The notes: generated by a model not told the origin, from the letters alone. A stretch of DNA of 64,000 bases from Balneolaceae bacterium (GCA_007693395.1 REDS01000117.1:1-64000); one strand, 5' to 3'; shown: positions 36,785-46,792, counted from the stretch's first letter. Numbers and translations: made by a program.

Positions 36785-38173
36785 TTACTCGGGTTCAACC
36801 TGCTGTGCAGCAATTGGTTTTACCCTCAGTTTTTTCACACGGTTATTCTTTACCGAATGCACGGTGAGCTCAAGGTTTTTATACGTAATTCTCTCACCTA
36901 CATTGGGTATGCGTTCCATCAGGTGATAAACAAGGCCACCAAGTGTTTCAAATTCATCTTCTGAAGTTGAAATCTCCGTACCAAGAATTTCGTCAAGATC
37001 GTCCAGGTCTATTTTTGCATCAAATACGTACACGCCATTTTTAAACTTCGTGTAGAGCTTTTCCTCTTCTTCATTGTATTCATCCCGGATGTCGCCCACA
37101 ATTTCTTCGAGAATATCATCAAGTGTTACGATTCCTTCTGTGCCACCGTACTCATCCACCACAATGGCTATGTGGGTTTTTTCGTGCTGAAAATCCCTGA
37201 GAAGGTCGTCCAGTTTTTTTGTGGCCGGAATAAAAAGTGCTTTTCTGGCAATCGTTTTCCAGTTGATGCCACTTTTATCCAGGTCGGTATTAATGTAGGG
37301 CAGAACATCTTTTGAAAAGATTACGCCAAGCATGTTATCCAAGTCATTTTCATAAAGCGGCATTCTCGAAAGGCCTTTTTCCTGAATAAGGCTGATTACT
37401 TCCGGCAACGTGGCATCGGCAGAAACAGCCACAATATTCACCCGGGAAGTCATGATTTCACGGACTGTGGTATTTCCAAATTCAATAACATTCTCAATTA
37501 TTTCACGCTCATCACCTTTTAAGGAACCCTCTTTTTCGCTCATCTCAGCCATAGCCTTCAGGTCTTCCGCAGTCATTCTGTTGTCGGGTTTTGGGAGTGT
37601 ACGTTCCAAAGACATGGTACTCTCTGCAATCAGTTTAGAGATTGGGGTTAACAGAATAAAATGCACATAGATAAAATTGCACATTCGGCGGCTTACCCTA
37701 AGCGGATTGTTAATGGCAATCACCTTGGGTGTAATTTCACTCAAAATCAAAATCATGAATGTGAGTACAACAATCTCAATTGAATAGACAAGTGCAAGCG
37801 GTAATTCAAAGTGAATTGCAATTTTTCCGGCTATAACAGCCGCAAGAACCGAGCTCACAATATTTGCGAATGTGTTGCCTATTAATATGGTTGCCAGAAG
37901 TCTTCGCGGCTTATTCAGCATTTTGAATATGCGTGAATCTTTTTTTGCATAACTGCCTGTTTCCGAGAGCTTATCAAGCTGATTCACAAGAGAAAAGAAC
38001 GCCACCTCTGACCCGGAGAAAAGTGCGCTGATAAACAGTCCGAGCATCATGATAGTAAGCTCGATAGCAATCTCACCGGCGCTGAACACCTCTGCATGTT
38101 CGGCAATAAATAGTAGCAGGTATTTTGGCAGGATTAATATCGGATTTCCCGGAGGTTCGTCGAAGGTATCCAA
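36785..38173 (-). CDS. gldE: CNNM/CorC-type membrane protein with CBS pair, GldE-like
   Basis: 462 aa. The N-terminal CNNM (DUF21) part has about four helices and [11 protein letters not shown], the family mark. Then come a CBS pair (about 215-340, with [14 protein letters not shown] and [28 protein letters not shown]) and a C-terminal CorC/HlyC domain. The family includes magnesium/cobalt transport proteins and GldE of gliding flavobacteria. The ssb-gldE order found here is the one conserved in Flavobacterium, which favours the GldE name; gldD does not follow, so gliding itself is not implied. murB follows after 2 bp. Confidence 0.8.
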   Translation of the reverse strand: MDTFDEPPGNPILILPKYLLLFIAEHAEVFSAGEIAIELTIMMLGLFISALFSGSEVAFFSLVNQLDKLSETGSYAKKDSRIFKMLNKPRRLLATILIGNTFANIVSSVLAAVIAGKIAIHFELPLALVYSIEIVVLTFMILILSEITPKVIAINNPLRVSRRMCNFIYVHFILLTPISKLIAESTMSLERTLPKPDNRMTAEDLKAMAEMSEKEGSLKGDEREIIENVIEFGNTTVREIMTSRVNIVAVSADATLPEVISLIQEKGLSRMPLYENDLDNMLGVIFSKDVLPYINTDLDKSGINWKTIARKALFIPATKKLDDLLRDFQHEKTHIAIVVDEYGGTEGIVTLDDILEEIVGDIRDEYNEEEEKLYTKFKNGVYVFDAKIDLDDLDEILGTEISTSEDEFETLGGLVYHLMERIPNVGERITYKNLELTVHSVKNNRVKKLRVKPIAAQQVEPE

Positions 38174-38215
38174 AAATAAGGTGTTGGTTAACAGATTAAT
38201 TCAAAACGCTAAAAC

Positions 38216-38249
38216 AAAAAAGGGTGACAACCCAAATTGAGTGTCACCC
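38216..38249 (-). terminator. Rho-independent terminator after ssb
   Basis: On the minus strand GGGTGACA and TGTCACCC arms (perfect, 8 bp) enclose a 12-base loop and are followed by TTTTTT. It lies between ssb and the gldE-like gene, so the two are at least partly uncoupled. Confidence 0.88.
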
Positions 38250-38274
38250 CTGAAATTACAAAAGTTTGGAATGA

Positions 38275-38712
38275 TTAAAATGGCAAATCATCATCCATAT
38301 CATCAAACGAATCATCAATTTCAGCAGTTGCTGTCTGCTTATTTGATTGTTTTGATGACTGAGATGGTGCTCCGCCTCCACCACGGCTATCCAGCATTTG
38401 CATGGAGAGAGCTTTTATTTCAGTGGTGTAACGTTTTTGCCCATCTTTATCCTCCCACTCACGTGTTTGGATTGGGCCTTCAAAATAGGCAAGTGAACCT
38501 TTCTTGAGATACTCCTGGCAAATTTCGGCTGTTCTTCCCCAGGCTACTACTCTGTGCCATTCTGTTTTTTCCTGAAGCTCGCCATTTCTGTCTTTATATC
38601 GCTCTGAAGTAGCAACACTCAGCGTTGCAACTGCAGTATTAGATTGTGTGTAGCGTACTTCAGGATCTTGCCCGAGCCTTCCAATTATCATTGCTTTGTT
38701 TAATGAACTCAT
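38275..38712 (-). CDS. ssb: Single-stranded DNA-binding protein
   Basis: 145 aa. The OB fold runs from [35 protein letters not shown] to about residue 105, then a Gly/Ser/Gln-rich linker, and ends with the acidic tip DDDLPF that docks partner proteins. A good GAGGAA ribosome-binding site precedes the ATG. It coats single-stranded DNA in replication and repair. It follows dapD after 71 bp and is closed by its own terminator. Confidence 0.97.
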   Translation of the reverse strand: MSSLNKAMIIGRLGQDPEVRYTQSNTAVATLSVATSERYKDRNGELQEKTEWHRVVAWGRTAEICQEYLKKGSLAYFEGPIQTREWEDKDGQKRYTTEIKALSMQMLDSRGGGGAPSQSSKQSNKQTATAEIDDSFDDMDDDLPF

Positions 38713-38783
38713 AATGTGTTCCTCGTTTTTTGTTAATGTTCTATTTATAAGAACCGAAATTTCAGGATTCCTTACACTTTTTT

Positions 38784-39530
38784 TTATCGAAGTGCTTCTT
38801 CAAGCTCTAATGAAGCGTTACTTCCTGCATCGCGATACTTTATTATTACCGGACAGGCTACTGAAAGGCCCAGTTCATTTGCCCAGGTACTTCCTACAGG
38901 CCGTGTACCGGGCACAACTATGGCGTTTTCGGGGATAGTGGCCCCTTTGCCGAGTATCACCTTGTTCACACAATCGTACACAGGTACAGAACGCGAGAGG
39001 GTAACCCCGGGTGCTATTACTGCTCCTTTCTTAACAAGAATACCTTCCACAATTACGGCACCTGCTCCAATAAAACAGTCCTCCTCTATAACCACAGGGC
39101 TAAGGCCAACAGGCTCCAGCACACCGCCAATCTGCACACCCGCGGAAAGGTGTACATTTTTTCCGATCTGTGCACATGAACCCACAAGTGCATGGCTATC
39201 AATCATTGTGCCTTCATCTACGTACGCACCAATATTCACATATGCAGGTGGCATGATAATAACACCTTTCGCTACATAGGCACCCCGCCTAACAGAAGAA
39301 CCTCCGGGTACAAGCCTTACACCGTCTTCCTCGCCAAACATTCGGGGAGGTAGATTGTCTTTATCAACAAAACCATCGTAAATGCCTCCATATTCTGCGT
39401 TTCTTCCGGCTTTAAATGCGGCAAGAATGGCTTCTTTCACAGCCACATTTGCTTCCCAGTATCCATCTTTTTGCTCGGCAGCACGTACTGTTCCATTTTC
39501 AAGTTGATCGAGTGTTTCTTCCCAGTTCAT
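38784..39530 (-). CDS. dapD: Tetrahydrodipicolinate N-succinyltransferase (DapD)
   Basis: 248 aa. The left-handed beta-helix of hexapeptide repeats is clear ([38 protein letters not shown]). The family signature [19 protein letters not shown] is intact. It succinylates tetrahydrodipicolinate on the way to diaminopimelate and lysine. It is the last of four pathway genes, 2 bp after dapA; the deacylase dapE must be elsewhere. Its presence shows the succinylase branch, not the aminotransferase or dehydrogenase branch. It is about 20 residues shorter than the E. coli enzyme, at the N-terminus. Confidence 0.94.
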   Translation of the reverse strand: MNWEETLDQLENGTVRAAEQKDGYWEANVAVKEAILAAFKAGRNAEYGGIYDGFVDKDNLPPRMFGEEDGVRLVPGGSSVRRGAYVAKGVIIMPPAYVNIGAYVDEGTMIDSHALVGSCAQIGKNVHLSAGVQIGGVLEPVGLSPVVIEEDCFIGAGAVIVEGILVKKGAVIAPGVTLSRSVPVYDCVNKVILGKGATIPENAIVVPGTRPVGSTWANELGLSVACPVIIKYRDAGSNASLELEEALR

Positions 39531-39532
39531 GT

Positions 39533-40414
39533 CTAATCCTTATTCGTTTTATACCACTGTTTAATTTGTTGATCTGCTTCGATCAGCTGCTCCGTTTTTC
39601 CCAAATCCTCTTCCGACAAAGGCAAACGTACAACTAATTCTGTAATTAAACCTTTTTCTTTTAACAGCCATTTGGCAGGTATTGGGTTTGATGCTGAAAA
39701 AAGAGCACGGATTGCATTTGGCCATACCGGAAATAGCGAATCCGTATCGCCGGAAAGACATTTCTGTAAGTATAGTAATGTTTCATCCGGCCAGATGTTT
39801 GATGCTACAGATACCAGGCCTTTACCACCCTCAATTGCAAAATCGGGCATGAGCGCATCATCACCGCTAAAGAGAGGCAAATCAGGTGCTGTTTTTCTGA
39901 ATGTTTTAAACTCCGCAATACTTCCACTGGCCTCTTTCAAAGCCCATAACCTTTTATGGCCCGCAAGTGCTTCCAATACTTCCGGAGCCATCTTTGTACC
40001 CGTTCTCGATGGAATATTGTATAGCATGCACGGCTTATCTGCGGTATCAAGCAGATTCCGGAACCAGGCAACCTGTCCCTTAACACCCGGTTTAGCATAG
40101 AGTGGGGTTACCAGAAGAAAAGCGTCAACATTGTGTTCATTGCAAAATGCAATCCACTCTTTTTGTTTGGGTAGATCAAGCCCGCCCACACCGGCCATAA
40201 TGGGTACTGAAAGATTTAGCCCTGTCACTACATCAATCACTTCTCTTTTTTCATCATCCGTAAGTGCTAATCCCTCACCGGTACTGCCGGCGAGCAGAAT
40301 ACCTGCACCCACTTCATTTTGCCTTTCAGCAAGATGGATTAAATCCTCAAAATGGACGGATCCATCCCGTTGCATGGGAGTGATCAGTGCTGTAAAAAGT
40401 GAGTAGTTCTTCAT
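39533..40414 (-). CDS. dapA: 4-hydroxy-tetrahydrodipicolinate synthase (DapA)
   Basis: 293 aa. The Schiff-base lysine is K160 in LWALKEASGS, with Y132 in MLYNIPSRTG and the GSTGE turn at 43-47. It condenses pyruvate with aspartate semialdehyde. It overlaps dapB by 4 bp, giving strict coupling. Lysine feedback control of DapA varies and cannot be judged here. Confidence 0.97.
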   Translation of the reverse strand: MKNYSLFTALITPMQRDGSVHFEDLIHLAERQNEVGAGILLAGSTGEGLALTDDEKREVIDVVTGLNLSVPIMAGVGGLDLPKQKEWIAFCNEHNVDAFLLVTPLYAKPGVKGQVAWFRNLLDTADKPCMLYNIPSRTGTKMAPEVLEALAGHKRLWALKEASGSIAEFKTFRKTAPDLPLFSGDDALMPDFAIEGGKGLVSVASNIWPDETLLYLQKCLSGDTDSLFPVWPNAIRALFSASNPIPAKWLLKEKGLITELVVRLPLSEEDLGKTEQLIEADQQIKQWYKTNKD

Positions 40415-41100
40415 ACCAGTTCGCTAAATGCGCGATCGAAAATATCTGAAAATGGGTATACGCCCGGTTCAATCAACGTGTTTTCTACGATAAAGTTTGC
40501 TGTCCATATGGCGCCATCAGCAAATACACTGCGGTCATGTGCTTCGTGTTTCAGGTAGATCGATTCGCCCGAGGTTTTTATATGAAGATTGTGAATGCCT
40601 TTCACATCGCCCTGGCGGTCAGATGAGATAACGGCCTCTTTGCCAAGCCACTCCTGCCATGAGAGAGCTGTGCCACTTGGCGCGTCAAGTTTTTGTGTGT
40701 GATGAACTTCATGAATATGAAATTTTGGATTTTCCAGCAGTTCTGATCCCTTCCCAAAGATTTGGATAGCTTTGCGAATCAGATTCATTCCCATGCTGAA
40801 ATTTGAGCCAATCACCCATCGTGAATTTGAAGCTTTCACTCTTTCGGGCAGATCTGAAGGCCATGCGTAACCTGTAGTACCCCACACAGCGGGAATGCCT
40901 GCTTTAAGAAGCTGCTCCAATACCATTTCGGCAGCTGTGCCAGGCACAAAAACAATGGCTACATCGGTTTTCTTGAGCGCCTCGGCGGTTGGCTTATTAT
41001 GCTCATCAAATAGAACGGCTTTTTCACCCAGCTGATGGGCTACATAGCTTCCGGTTTTACCGGTTCCTATTACAGAATATTTTTTTGTCTGTGAACTCAT
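40411..41100 (-). CDS. dapB: 4-hydroxy-tetrahydrodipicolinate reductase (DapB)
   Basis: 229 aa, a short form (E. coli 273), lacking part of the N-terminal nucleotide-domain loops. SVIGTGKTGSYVA is the NAD(P) glycine loop and HHTQKLDAPSGTAL the catalytic signature with the His/Lys pair. Its ATG lies 3 bp after the lysC stop, and it overlaps dapA by 4 bp. Confidence 0.95.
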   Translation of the reverse strand: MSSQTKKYSVIGTGKTGSYVAHQLGEKAVLFDEHNKPTAEALKKTDVAIVFVPGTAAEMVLEQLLKAGIPAVWGTTGYAWPSDLPERVKASNSRWVIGSNFSMGMNLIRKAIQIFGKGSELLENPKFHIHEVHHTQKLDAPSGTALSWQEWLGKEAVISSDRQGDVKGIHNLHIKTSGESIYLKHEAHDRSVFADGAIWTANFIVENTLIEPGVYPFSDIFDRAFSELV

Positions 41101-41103
41101 ATG

Positions 41104-42456
41104 TTATGGTTTAATGAATTTTTTGTGCAACACATTTATCACGTCTGTTGCTTTCTCTTCTGATACTAAAAAGCAGAGGTTATGAGAACTTGCTCCGTGG
41201 CAAATCATCCTGATATTTACATTCTCAAGTGCTCCAAAAACCGGGCCGCTAAGGCCGGCTGTAGCATCAAGGTTATTTCCTACAAGCGCTATCAGCGAAA
41301 GATTTGTTTCAATCTCAACTTCTGCGAATTCCCGAAGTTCCTCTAAAATCTCATCATTTAGTTTTTGTTTGCCCGATGCGTGGATGTCAGAGTCGAGTGT
41401 CAGGGCTACGCTAACCTCACTTGTTGTAACCAGATCCACGCTGATTTTATGGTTAGACAATACCTGAAAAAGTTTTGCAAGGTAACCATGGCGATGCAAC
41501 ATGTCGAGGCTGTGCACAGTGAGCAGTGTTTGATTTTTCCGAAGACTGATTGCCCTGATTACCGGTTTGCCTTTAGCCTCTTTTACTATCCAGGTACCGG
41601 GTTTTTCAGGCTCTATACTGGAACCCACATAAACCCGGATATTTTTTCTGATGGCGGGCACAACCGTAGCCGGATGCAGCACTTTTGCACCAAATACCGA
41701 TAGTTCTGAAGCCTCGGCAAAACTAATCTCGGTTATAGGTCTGGCATCTGGCACAATACGAGGATCTGTTGTATAGATTGCGGTAACATCTGTCCAGATT
41801 TCAAGCACATCGGCGTCTGCCGCTTCGGCGAAAAGTGCTGCAGAATAGTCACTTCCCCCTCTCCCCAAGGTTGTGGTGGCACCATTTGGTTCACGCCCAA
41901 TAAACCCTTGGGTAACAATCCGCCCTTTTTCCATAAGGGGCTGCATCAATTTGGTAACCTTCTCTGAAATAGCCGGAATATCAGGCTCGGCAGCGCCATA
42001 ATTGTTATCTGTTATGATGGCGTTTCTGGCATCGAACCATGTAATATACTCACCAGACTCCTCACGCAATATCTGTGCAAATAGTTTTGACGAAAGCCTC
42101 TCACCAAAAGAGAGTATTTCATCCTTCAGCATCTGTGTCATGATTTGTGTGCGCGATGCAATCAATTCAAGCTCTTCCAAGAATTCTTCAATCTCACTCT
42201 TTAACTGTTGGGGTTTCTTCAAATCACCAAGAATGGCAAGGTGTTTTTCTTTGATGGCTTTTGCTATCTCAACCTTTTCTTCAACAGCGCCGGAGGCAAT
42301 CATATCTGAAAGCAAATTGGTAGTTCCGGCTGTTGCACTTACAACAATTACTTTTTTGTCAGGATCGGTTTTAACAATTGCGGCACAACGGCGCATAGCT
42401 TCTATATCAGCCATACTTGTGCCGCCAAACTTGGCAACTTTACGTAAATCGGGCAT
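41104..42456 (-). CDS. lysC: Aspartate kinase
   Basis: 450 aa. KFGGTSMADIEAMRRCA is the kinase-domain start and GRGGSDYSAALFAEAADADVLEIWTDV the substrate loop. Two ACT domains follow (about 305-450), so allosteric control by lysine or threonine is expected. It is fused to no dehydrogenase. It opens the lysC-dapB-dapA-dapD operon. In the 268-bp region upstream I see only a small hairpin (GCCC-TATGT-GGGC, 42503-42515) and no lysine riboswitch fold. Confidence 0.97.
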   Translation of the reverse strand: MPDLRKVAKFGGTSMADIEAMRRCAAIVKTDPDKKVIVVSATAGTTNLLSDMIASGAVEEKVEIAKAIKEKHLAILGDLKKPQQLKSEIEEFLEELELIASRTQIMTQMLKDEILSFGERLSSKLFAQILREESGEYITWFDARNAIITDNNYGAAEPDIPAISEKVTKLMQPLMEKGRIVTQGFIGREPNGATTTLGRGGSDYSAALFAEAADADVLEIWTDVTAIYTTDPRIVPDARPITEISFAEASELSVFGAKVLHPATVVPAIRKNIRVYVGSSIEPEKPGTWIVKEAKGKPVIRAISLRKNQTLLTVHSLDMLHRHGYLAKLFQVLSNHKISVDLVTTSEVSVALTLDSDIHASGKQKLNDEILEELREFAEVEIETNLSLIALVGNNLDATAGLSGPVFGALENVNIRMICHGASSHNLCFLVSEEKATDVINVLHKKFIKP

Positions 42457-42724
42457 AGAGTTTCAGATTGAAAATTTGGTTGAAAAATAAGGAATTTTGA
42501 TGCCCTATGTGGGCTTTGTTACAGGTTTATTATTAAGTGTTGTAAACAATTTTACGGCTGTAAAATTCATACCTCCATGTTTCAGGGATTGATCATTGTG
42601 AACCGAATTAACTTAGCTGCTTTAGATTTAAAGAAAAGATTTCGTATTTTAACTGATTCGTAGAAATGTCGAACTTTTGACCTTTGAAACAGAAAGTTTA
42701 ATCTAACAACCCCGGTGATTTTTT

Positions 42725-42817
42725 ATGCCAAGCGGAAAGAAAAGAAAAAGAGCCAAGATTGCTAAGCACAAAAGAAAAAAGCGTCTGCGTAAGAACAGGC
42801 ATAAGAAGAAAAAGTAA
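42725..42817 (+). CDS. mS38/AURKAIP1-COX24-like small ribosomal protein, 30 aa
   Basis: A 30-codon ORF missed by the ORF track. The product starts MPSGKKRKRAKIAKHKRKKR and ends in four lysines; 22 of 30 residues are Lys, Arg or His. This matches the very short AURKAIP1/COX24-domain proteins of Bacteroidota, relatives of mitochondrial mS38 and mycobacterial bS22, which sit in the small ribosomal subunit near the decoding region. It has its own terminator 17 bp downstream and stands alone between lysC and a convergent unknown gene. The context of strong stop, terminator and family-like sequence makes chance unlikely. Confidence 0.85.
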   Translation: MPSGKKRKRAKIAKHKRKKRLRKNRHKKKK

Positions 42818-42834
42818 TTTTTAAAGGCTTTCTG

Positions 42835-42860
42835 AAAGGGTACAATTTGTGCCCTTTTTT
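42835..42860 (+). terminator. Rho-independent terminator after the mS38-like gene
   Basis: AAAGGGTACA and TGTGCCCTTT pair with one G-U wobble around a 3-base loop and run into a T6 tract. It also lies just beyond the stop of the convergent 216-aa gene. Confidence 0.85.
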
Positions 42861-42863
42861 ATT

Positions 42864-43514
42864 TTAAGCCGCCGGTACTTTTACACTGTTATCAGCAATC
42901 TTAATTATTTTGTTTGCCTTAAACAAAAGATGAGTGAGCTTTCGGCCAATATATTCATGAACTTCGTTGAGGCTGTTCATATCGCTGATGGTAAACTGAA
43001 AGTAAGAAAGCAGGTTAATCGCGGTCAGATATTTACCATATTCATCACCGTCAATTTCAATATGCCAGCGGGTAATAATATCATCTGAAATTAGTAACTC
43101 GTTCACTTCCTTACTGGCACGGTCCATCCACTGGCTGGCCATTTCAATCCTGTAGTTTTCATCGCCTGATGGAATTTTAGGCTGGCACTTATTCACATCA
43201 AAATGCCATACCAACTCTATGTCGATGGACGTATCAACGCTGGATTCGGTGAGATGTTTGGCCTTAAGCATGGGATGGCTGCCTGTACCCGATAGTTTGT
43301 TTGCTAAGGCTACCTCGCGGAAACTGTCCCAATCAAAATTGATGGATAAATGAGTGAGATGATCCGTTGATTCACTCAGATCGATCACAATTTCCAAACC
43401 GGCTGCGTTTATTTTAGCCTCTTCCCAAGTTTTGAATTTTGAAACATTTATATTTCTCTTGTTTAATGAACTATTGATCTTATTAACTACAGACTGAAAA
43501 ATAGGATACTGCAT
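42864..43514 (-). CDS. Hypothetical protein, 216 aa
   Basis: No known domain is recognised. It appears cytoplasmic: no signal peptide, no membrane helix. The first half reads like a beta-rich domain (LEIVIDLSESTDHLTHLSINFDWDSF), the middle has a repeated ID/IEL strand pattern (TSIDIELVWHFDV) and the end is helical (YIGRKLTHLLFKANKIIKIA). It is flanked by the mS38-like gene (convergent) and rqcH (divergent, 47 bp), so it is a single-gene unit that shares a promoter region with rqcH. Codon use looks like that of the neighbours, so it is likely a real gene. Confidence 0.65.
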   Translation of the reverse strand: MQYPIFQSVVNKINSSLNKRNINVSKFKTWEEAKINAAGLEIVIDLSESTDHLTHLSINFDWDSFREVALANKLSGTGSHPMLKAKHLTESSVDTSIDIELVWHFDVNKCQPKIPSGDENYRIEMASQWMDRASKEVNELLISDDIITRWHIEIDGDEYGKYLTAINLLSYFQFTISDMNSLNEVHEYIGRKLTHLLFKANKIIKIADNSVKVPAA

Positions 43515-43561
43515 TCCTCATTCTACCATTTAAGTGAAAGGTTTAGTTTATTCCCGCTCAG

Positions 43562-45148
43562 ATGAACAATTACTATGCATTAATATATTTAACTGAAGAA
43601 CTAAAAACCAATTGCCTGGACAGGGCTTTTGAGTTTAGTATTTCTCCGCATAAAAATGTTTGGGAGGGGTATCTCGCTAATGATACCGATACCATCCGCC
43701 TGGTGTTCTCTGCCAATCCCGGAGAAACCGCTCTTTTTACTGACCGCTATAAAGCTGCAAAAAAATCAAATACTATTCGATTTTTCGAACGTATTGAAGC
43801 TCATATCATTACAGATATTGTTCTTGCAGAAAGTGATAGATTTATTACACTTTATTTTGGTACGGAGTACAGCTTAATTTTTCAGCTTTTTGGAAACAGG
43901 CCCAACATTTTTCTGGTAAAGAACAACTTAATTATTGATGCCTTTAAACAACCCGATGTTCACACAGGCAAGCCCGCTCCTGAACCCCGAAAACCATCAT
44001 CGAAAAAGAAGCCGCTTAAACAGGGGCTCAGCCCGAAAAATGCCATAATTAAAACCAATCCAAAATTTCCCCGTCATCTCATTCCACTGCTGATTGAAGA
44101 GTACGAGCTCGAAAAAAAATCAACCGGGGAGATCGCCTCACTTACAGAAAAGTGCACCACAGTGATGACTGAAAAACCACAGTTCAGAGTGCTGAGTACA
44201 GGCAATCTCTGCCTGCTTCCTTTTGACATTCTATCAGCTGAAAACAAGAAAGTGTTTGCAAAAATTAATGATGCAGTTCGGTTCGCATATTATAATACAT
44301 CCCGAGAGCGCCGGCTTACTGAACGGCTGCAAAGCATAAAACCAAGGCTCGAATCTGCCATTAAAAAAACAGAGCGAACCATTCAACAGCTCGAAAATGC
44401 CGATATTGCACTTGAACGCGCAGAAATGTACGAGCAGTATGGGCACCTTTTGATGGCCAAAGCCCACATCAAACCGGATAACGGGACAGAATTTTTGGAA
44501 GTTGAAAATTTTTATGATGCCAATAAGCCGGTTCGCATCCCCATTAAACCGGAACTTACAGTAGCTGAAAATGCACAGAACTACTACGACAAATCCTCCG
44601 GGGCTGTACGCAGTGTAGAAGAGTCCAGAAGAAGGCTTACCGAAACAGAAAAACGGTTGAACGAATTAAGAACTCTGAACACCTCTATAAATAATATTGA
44701 GCAGGTTTACCAATTTGATGATTGGTTCAAAGAGAATGAAACTGAATTACAGCGACTGGGAATTCTGTCGCAAAATGTGCAAAAGGAAACCTCACCTTAC
44801 CGAAAATTAACCATTGACGGCTTCGAAGTTTGGGTTGGCAAAAATGCTAAAAGCAACGATCGCCTCACTACAGATGCACATAAAGAAGATGTATGGATGC
44901 ATGCCCGCGGTGTAAGCGGATCGCACGTTGTAATCAGGATGAATAACCGGCAGGAAATGCCTCAAAAATCTGTTATTTTGCAGGCTGCAGCTATTGCTGC
45001 CTGGAATTCGAAAGCACGCGGAGCGGGCCTCGTTCCGGTAATATTTACAAAACGAAAATATGTAACGAAGCCTAAAGGCGCACCGGCCGGAACAGTTCGC
45101 GTACAGCGGGAACAGGTTGAGATGGTAAAACCACAAAAAATTGCATGA
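43562..45148 (+). CDS. rqcH: NFACT-family ribosome quality control protein RqcH
   Basis: 528 aa. The layout is an NFACT-N domain, HhH and coiled-coil segments (about 250-370, RLQSIKPRLESAIKKTERTIQQLE), and a C-terminal NFACT-R (DUF814) domain with DVWMHARGVSGSHVVIR. The Asp-Arg pair that RqcH/Rqc2 needs to hold tRNA-Ala is present at D92-R93 (SDRFITLYF). This suggests C-terminal alanine tailing of nascent chains on obstructed 50S subunits, not just fibronectin binding as older names say. The Lys/Pro-rich linker (KPAPEPRKPSSKKKP) is unusual. It overlaps aroK by 4 bp. Confidence 0.9.
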   Translation: MNNYYALIYLTEELKTNCLDRAFEFSISPHKNVWEGYLANDTDTIRLVFSANPGETALFTDRYKAAKKSNTIRFFERIEAHIITDIVLAESDRFITLYFGTEYSLIFQLFGNRPNIFLVKNNLIIDAFKQPDVHTGKPAPEPRKPSSKKKPLKQGLSPKNAIIKTNPKFPRHLIPLLIEEYELEKKSTGEIASLTEKCTTVMTEKPQFRVLSTGNLCLLPFDILSAENKKVFAKINDAVRFAYYNTSRERRLTERLQSIKPRLESAIKKTERTIQQLENADIALERAEMYEQYGHLLMAKAHIKPDNGTEFLEVENFYDANKPVRIPIKPELTVAENAQNYYDKSSGAVRSVEESRRRLTETEKRLNELRTLNTSINNIEQVYQFDDWFKENETELQRLGILSQNVQKETSPYRKLTIDGFEVWVGKNAKSNDRLTTDAHKEDVWMHARGVSGSHVVIRMNNRQEMPQKSVILQAAAIAAWNSKARGAGLVPVIFTKRKYVTKPKGAPAGTVRVQREQVEMVKPQKIA

Positions 45149-45687
45149 TTAGTGAAAAAAAAATCAAACCGCCGATAGTTCTGTGCGGCATGATGGGAAC
45201 GGGTAAATCTACCCTCGGAAGATTGCTTGCTGAAGAACTAAGCTTACCCTTCTATGATCTTGACAAGATGATTGAGCAGAAAACAGGGAAAAGTATACCT
45301 CAGATTTTTGAGGAATTCGGCGAAAAGGAATTCAGACGAATTGAGCGCGAGGTTCTCACTGCTTTTGTTCAAAGCTGCGACGGCGTGCTGGCTCTTGGCG
45401 GAGGGTCACTGCAAAATCAACACCTAACCGACCATGTTAAACTGTATGCATGGCTGGTATTTATCAATACACCCATCGAATTAATTCTTGAAAGGGTACT
45501 CAGAAAGAAAAACCGGCCAATGATTAAAACAGAAGATCCCGAAAAAACACGCGAAAAGATTGAACAACTATTCGAAGCAAGAAAACCGTTATATAAACAG
45601 GCACACATAACTGTGCAAACAGACGGCAGGGATGCTGAAGTTTTTGCAACTGAAATTGTAAAACGACTGAAAATATATGCAGCATAG
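45145..45687 (+). CDS. aroK: Shikimate kinase
   Basis: 180 aa. P-loop GMMGTGKST, shikimate-binding DLDKMIE, FGEKEFRRIE (Arg pair) and LALGGGSLQN are all in family order, with the LID region RKKNRPMI. It phosphorylates shikimate in aromatic amino acid synthesis. It overlaps rqcH by 4 bp and aroB by 11 bp. Confidence 0.96.
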   Translation: MISEKKIKPPIVLCGMMGTGKSTLGRLLAEELSLPFYDLDKMIEQKTGKSIPQIFEEFGEKEFRRIEREVLTAFVQSCDGVLALGGGSLQNQHLTDHVKLYAWLVFINTPIELILERVLRKKNRPMIKTEDPEKTREKIEQLFEARKPLYKQAHITVQTDGRDAEVFATEIVKRLKIYAA

Positions 45688-46792
45688 TTTTGAAATTAAT
45701 AGTGCATCAGGCAGCTACAATGCTATGGTTGGTGCTGATATTTTTGGCGATTCTGTTGGCCGTATTCTTGAAAAGAAGCCAGCAGATAAGGTATTTCTTC
45801 TTATCGATGAAAATGTTGAGAGCCACCATGGCGATTACATCATAAACACCCTGAAAAGCAGCCATTGTGATGTTGAAGTGAAGATAGTGCCACAAGGTGA
45901 GGGGAGTAAATCAGTACCTTTTTGGGAAGAAGCTTCCACATTCCTGCTTGAAAATGGCGTACGCCGCAACACCCCTCTTTTTGTAGCAGGCGGTGGGGTT
46001 ACAGGCGACCTTGGCGGATTCGTGGCAGCTACGACACTTCGCGGAATTCCACTTGTGCATATTCCCACAACTCTTCTTGCCATGGTAGATAGTTCCATTG
46101 GCGGGAAAACAGGCATTAACCATCACACAGGTAAAAATCTTATTGGTGCTTTTTACAGGCCTGATTCTGTAGTTGCCGATATCCGATTTCTTGATACACT
46201 ACCCCGCAACGAATGGATAAATGGGTTGAGTGAAATCCTGAAATATGGCGCCATAAGTGATAATGCCATCTTCGATGATGCCGAAATTTTTCTTCAGGCT
46301 GATATTTCTTCGGGTAATGCTGATACACTCATAAACCTTATTGCAAAGTGCATCCGGATAAAGGCAGATATCGTTCAAAAAGATGAATTCGAAGGTAACA
46401 TCCGTGCTTTTTTAAATTTTGGGCACACATTTGCTCACGCTCTCGAAAAAGAGTGCGGATTTAATGCAATGAGCCATGGTGAGGCGGTTTTTCTCGGTAT
46501 GCTTGCTGCTGCCCGGCTCAGCAATCAAACCGGCAGCAAACTTCATGAAAACAGATTAGACAAATTCCGGCCACTCTACTCCTACAGAGTAACAGCCGAA
46601 GAGTTAAATGCAGAGAGTTTAACGCATCACATGCGGGCAGATAAAAAGCGGATTGAAAACCACATACGTTTTGTTTTGCTTGATGATTGGCAACATCCCG
46701 TGCTTAAAACAGTTAAGGATGAAGAGCTTATCTATCAAGCCTGGCGAACAGTTTTCAGCGAGCTTCAAAACAGACAAAAAGCAACAATTTGA
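45677..46792 (+). CDS. aroB: 3-dehydroquinate synthase
   Basis: 371 aa. The NAD-binding GGGVTGDLGGFVAATTLRG and the substrate/zinc loop MVDSSIGGKTGINHHTGKNLIGAF are intact; zinc ligands are supplied by E in ILKYGAI context, H in NFGHTFAHALE and H in MSHGEAV. It converts DAHP to dehydroquinate. It overlaps aroK by 11 bp, and its TGA stop overlaps the proposed TTG start of tamB. Confidence 0.97.
   Translation: MQHSFEINSASGSYNAMVGADIFGDSVGRILEKKPADKVFLLIDENVESHHGDYIINTLKSSHCDVEVKIVPQGEGSKSVPFWEEASTFLLENGVRRNTPLFVAGGGVTGDLGGFVAATTLRGIPLVHIPTTLLAMVDSSIGGKTGINHHTGKNLIGAFYRPDSVVADIRFLDTLPRNEWINGLSEILKYGAISDNAIFDDAEIFLQADISSGNADTLINLIAKCIRIKADIVQKDEFEGNIRAFLNFGHTFAHALEKECGFNAMSHGEAVFLGMLAAARLSNQTGSKLHENRLDKFRPLYSYRVTAEELNAESLTHHMRADKKRIENHIRFVLLDDWQHPVLKTVKDEELIYQAWRTVFSELQNRQKATI

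Noticed and set aside
42457-42724. Lysine riboswitch upstream of lysC
   Set aside because: Only a small GCCC/GGGC hairpin is visible. The multi-helix lysine riboswitch core and its conserved junction are absent.
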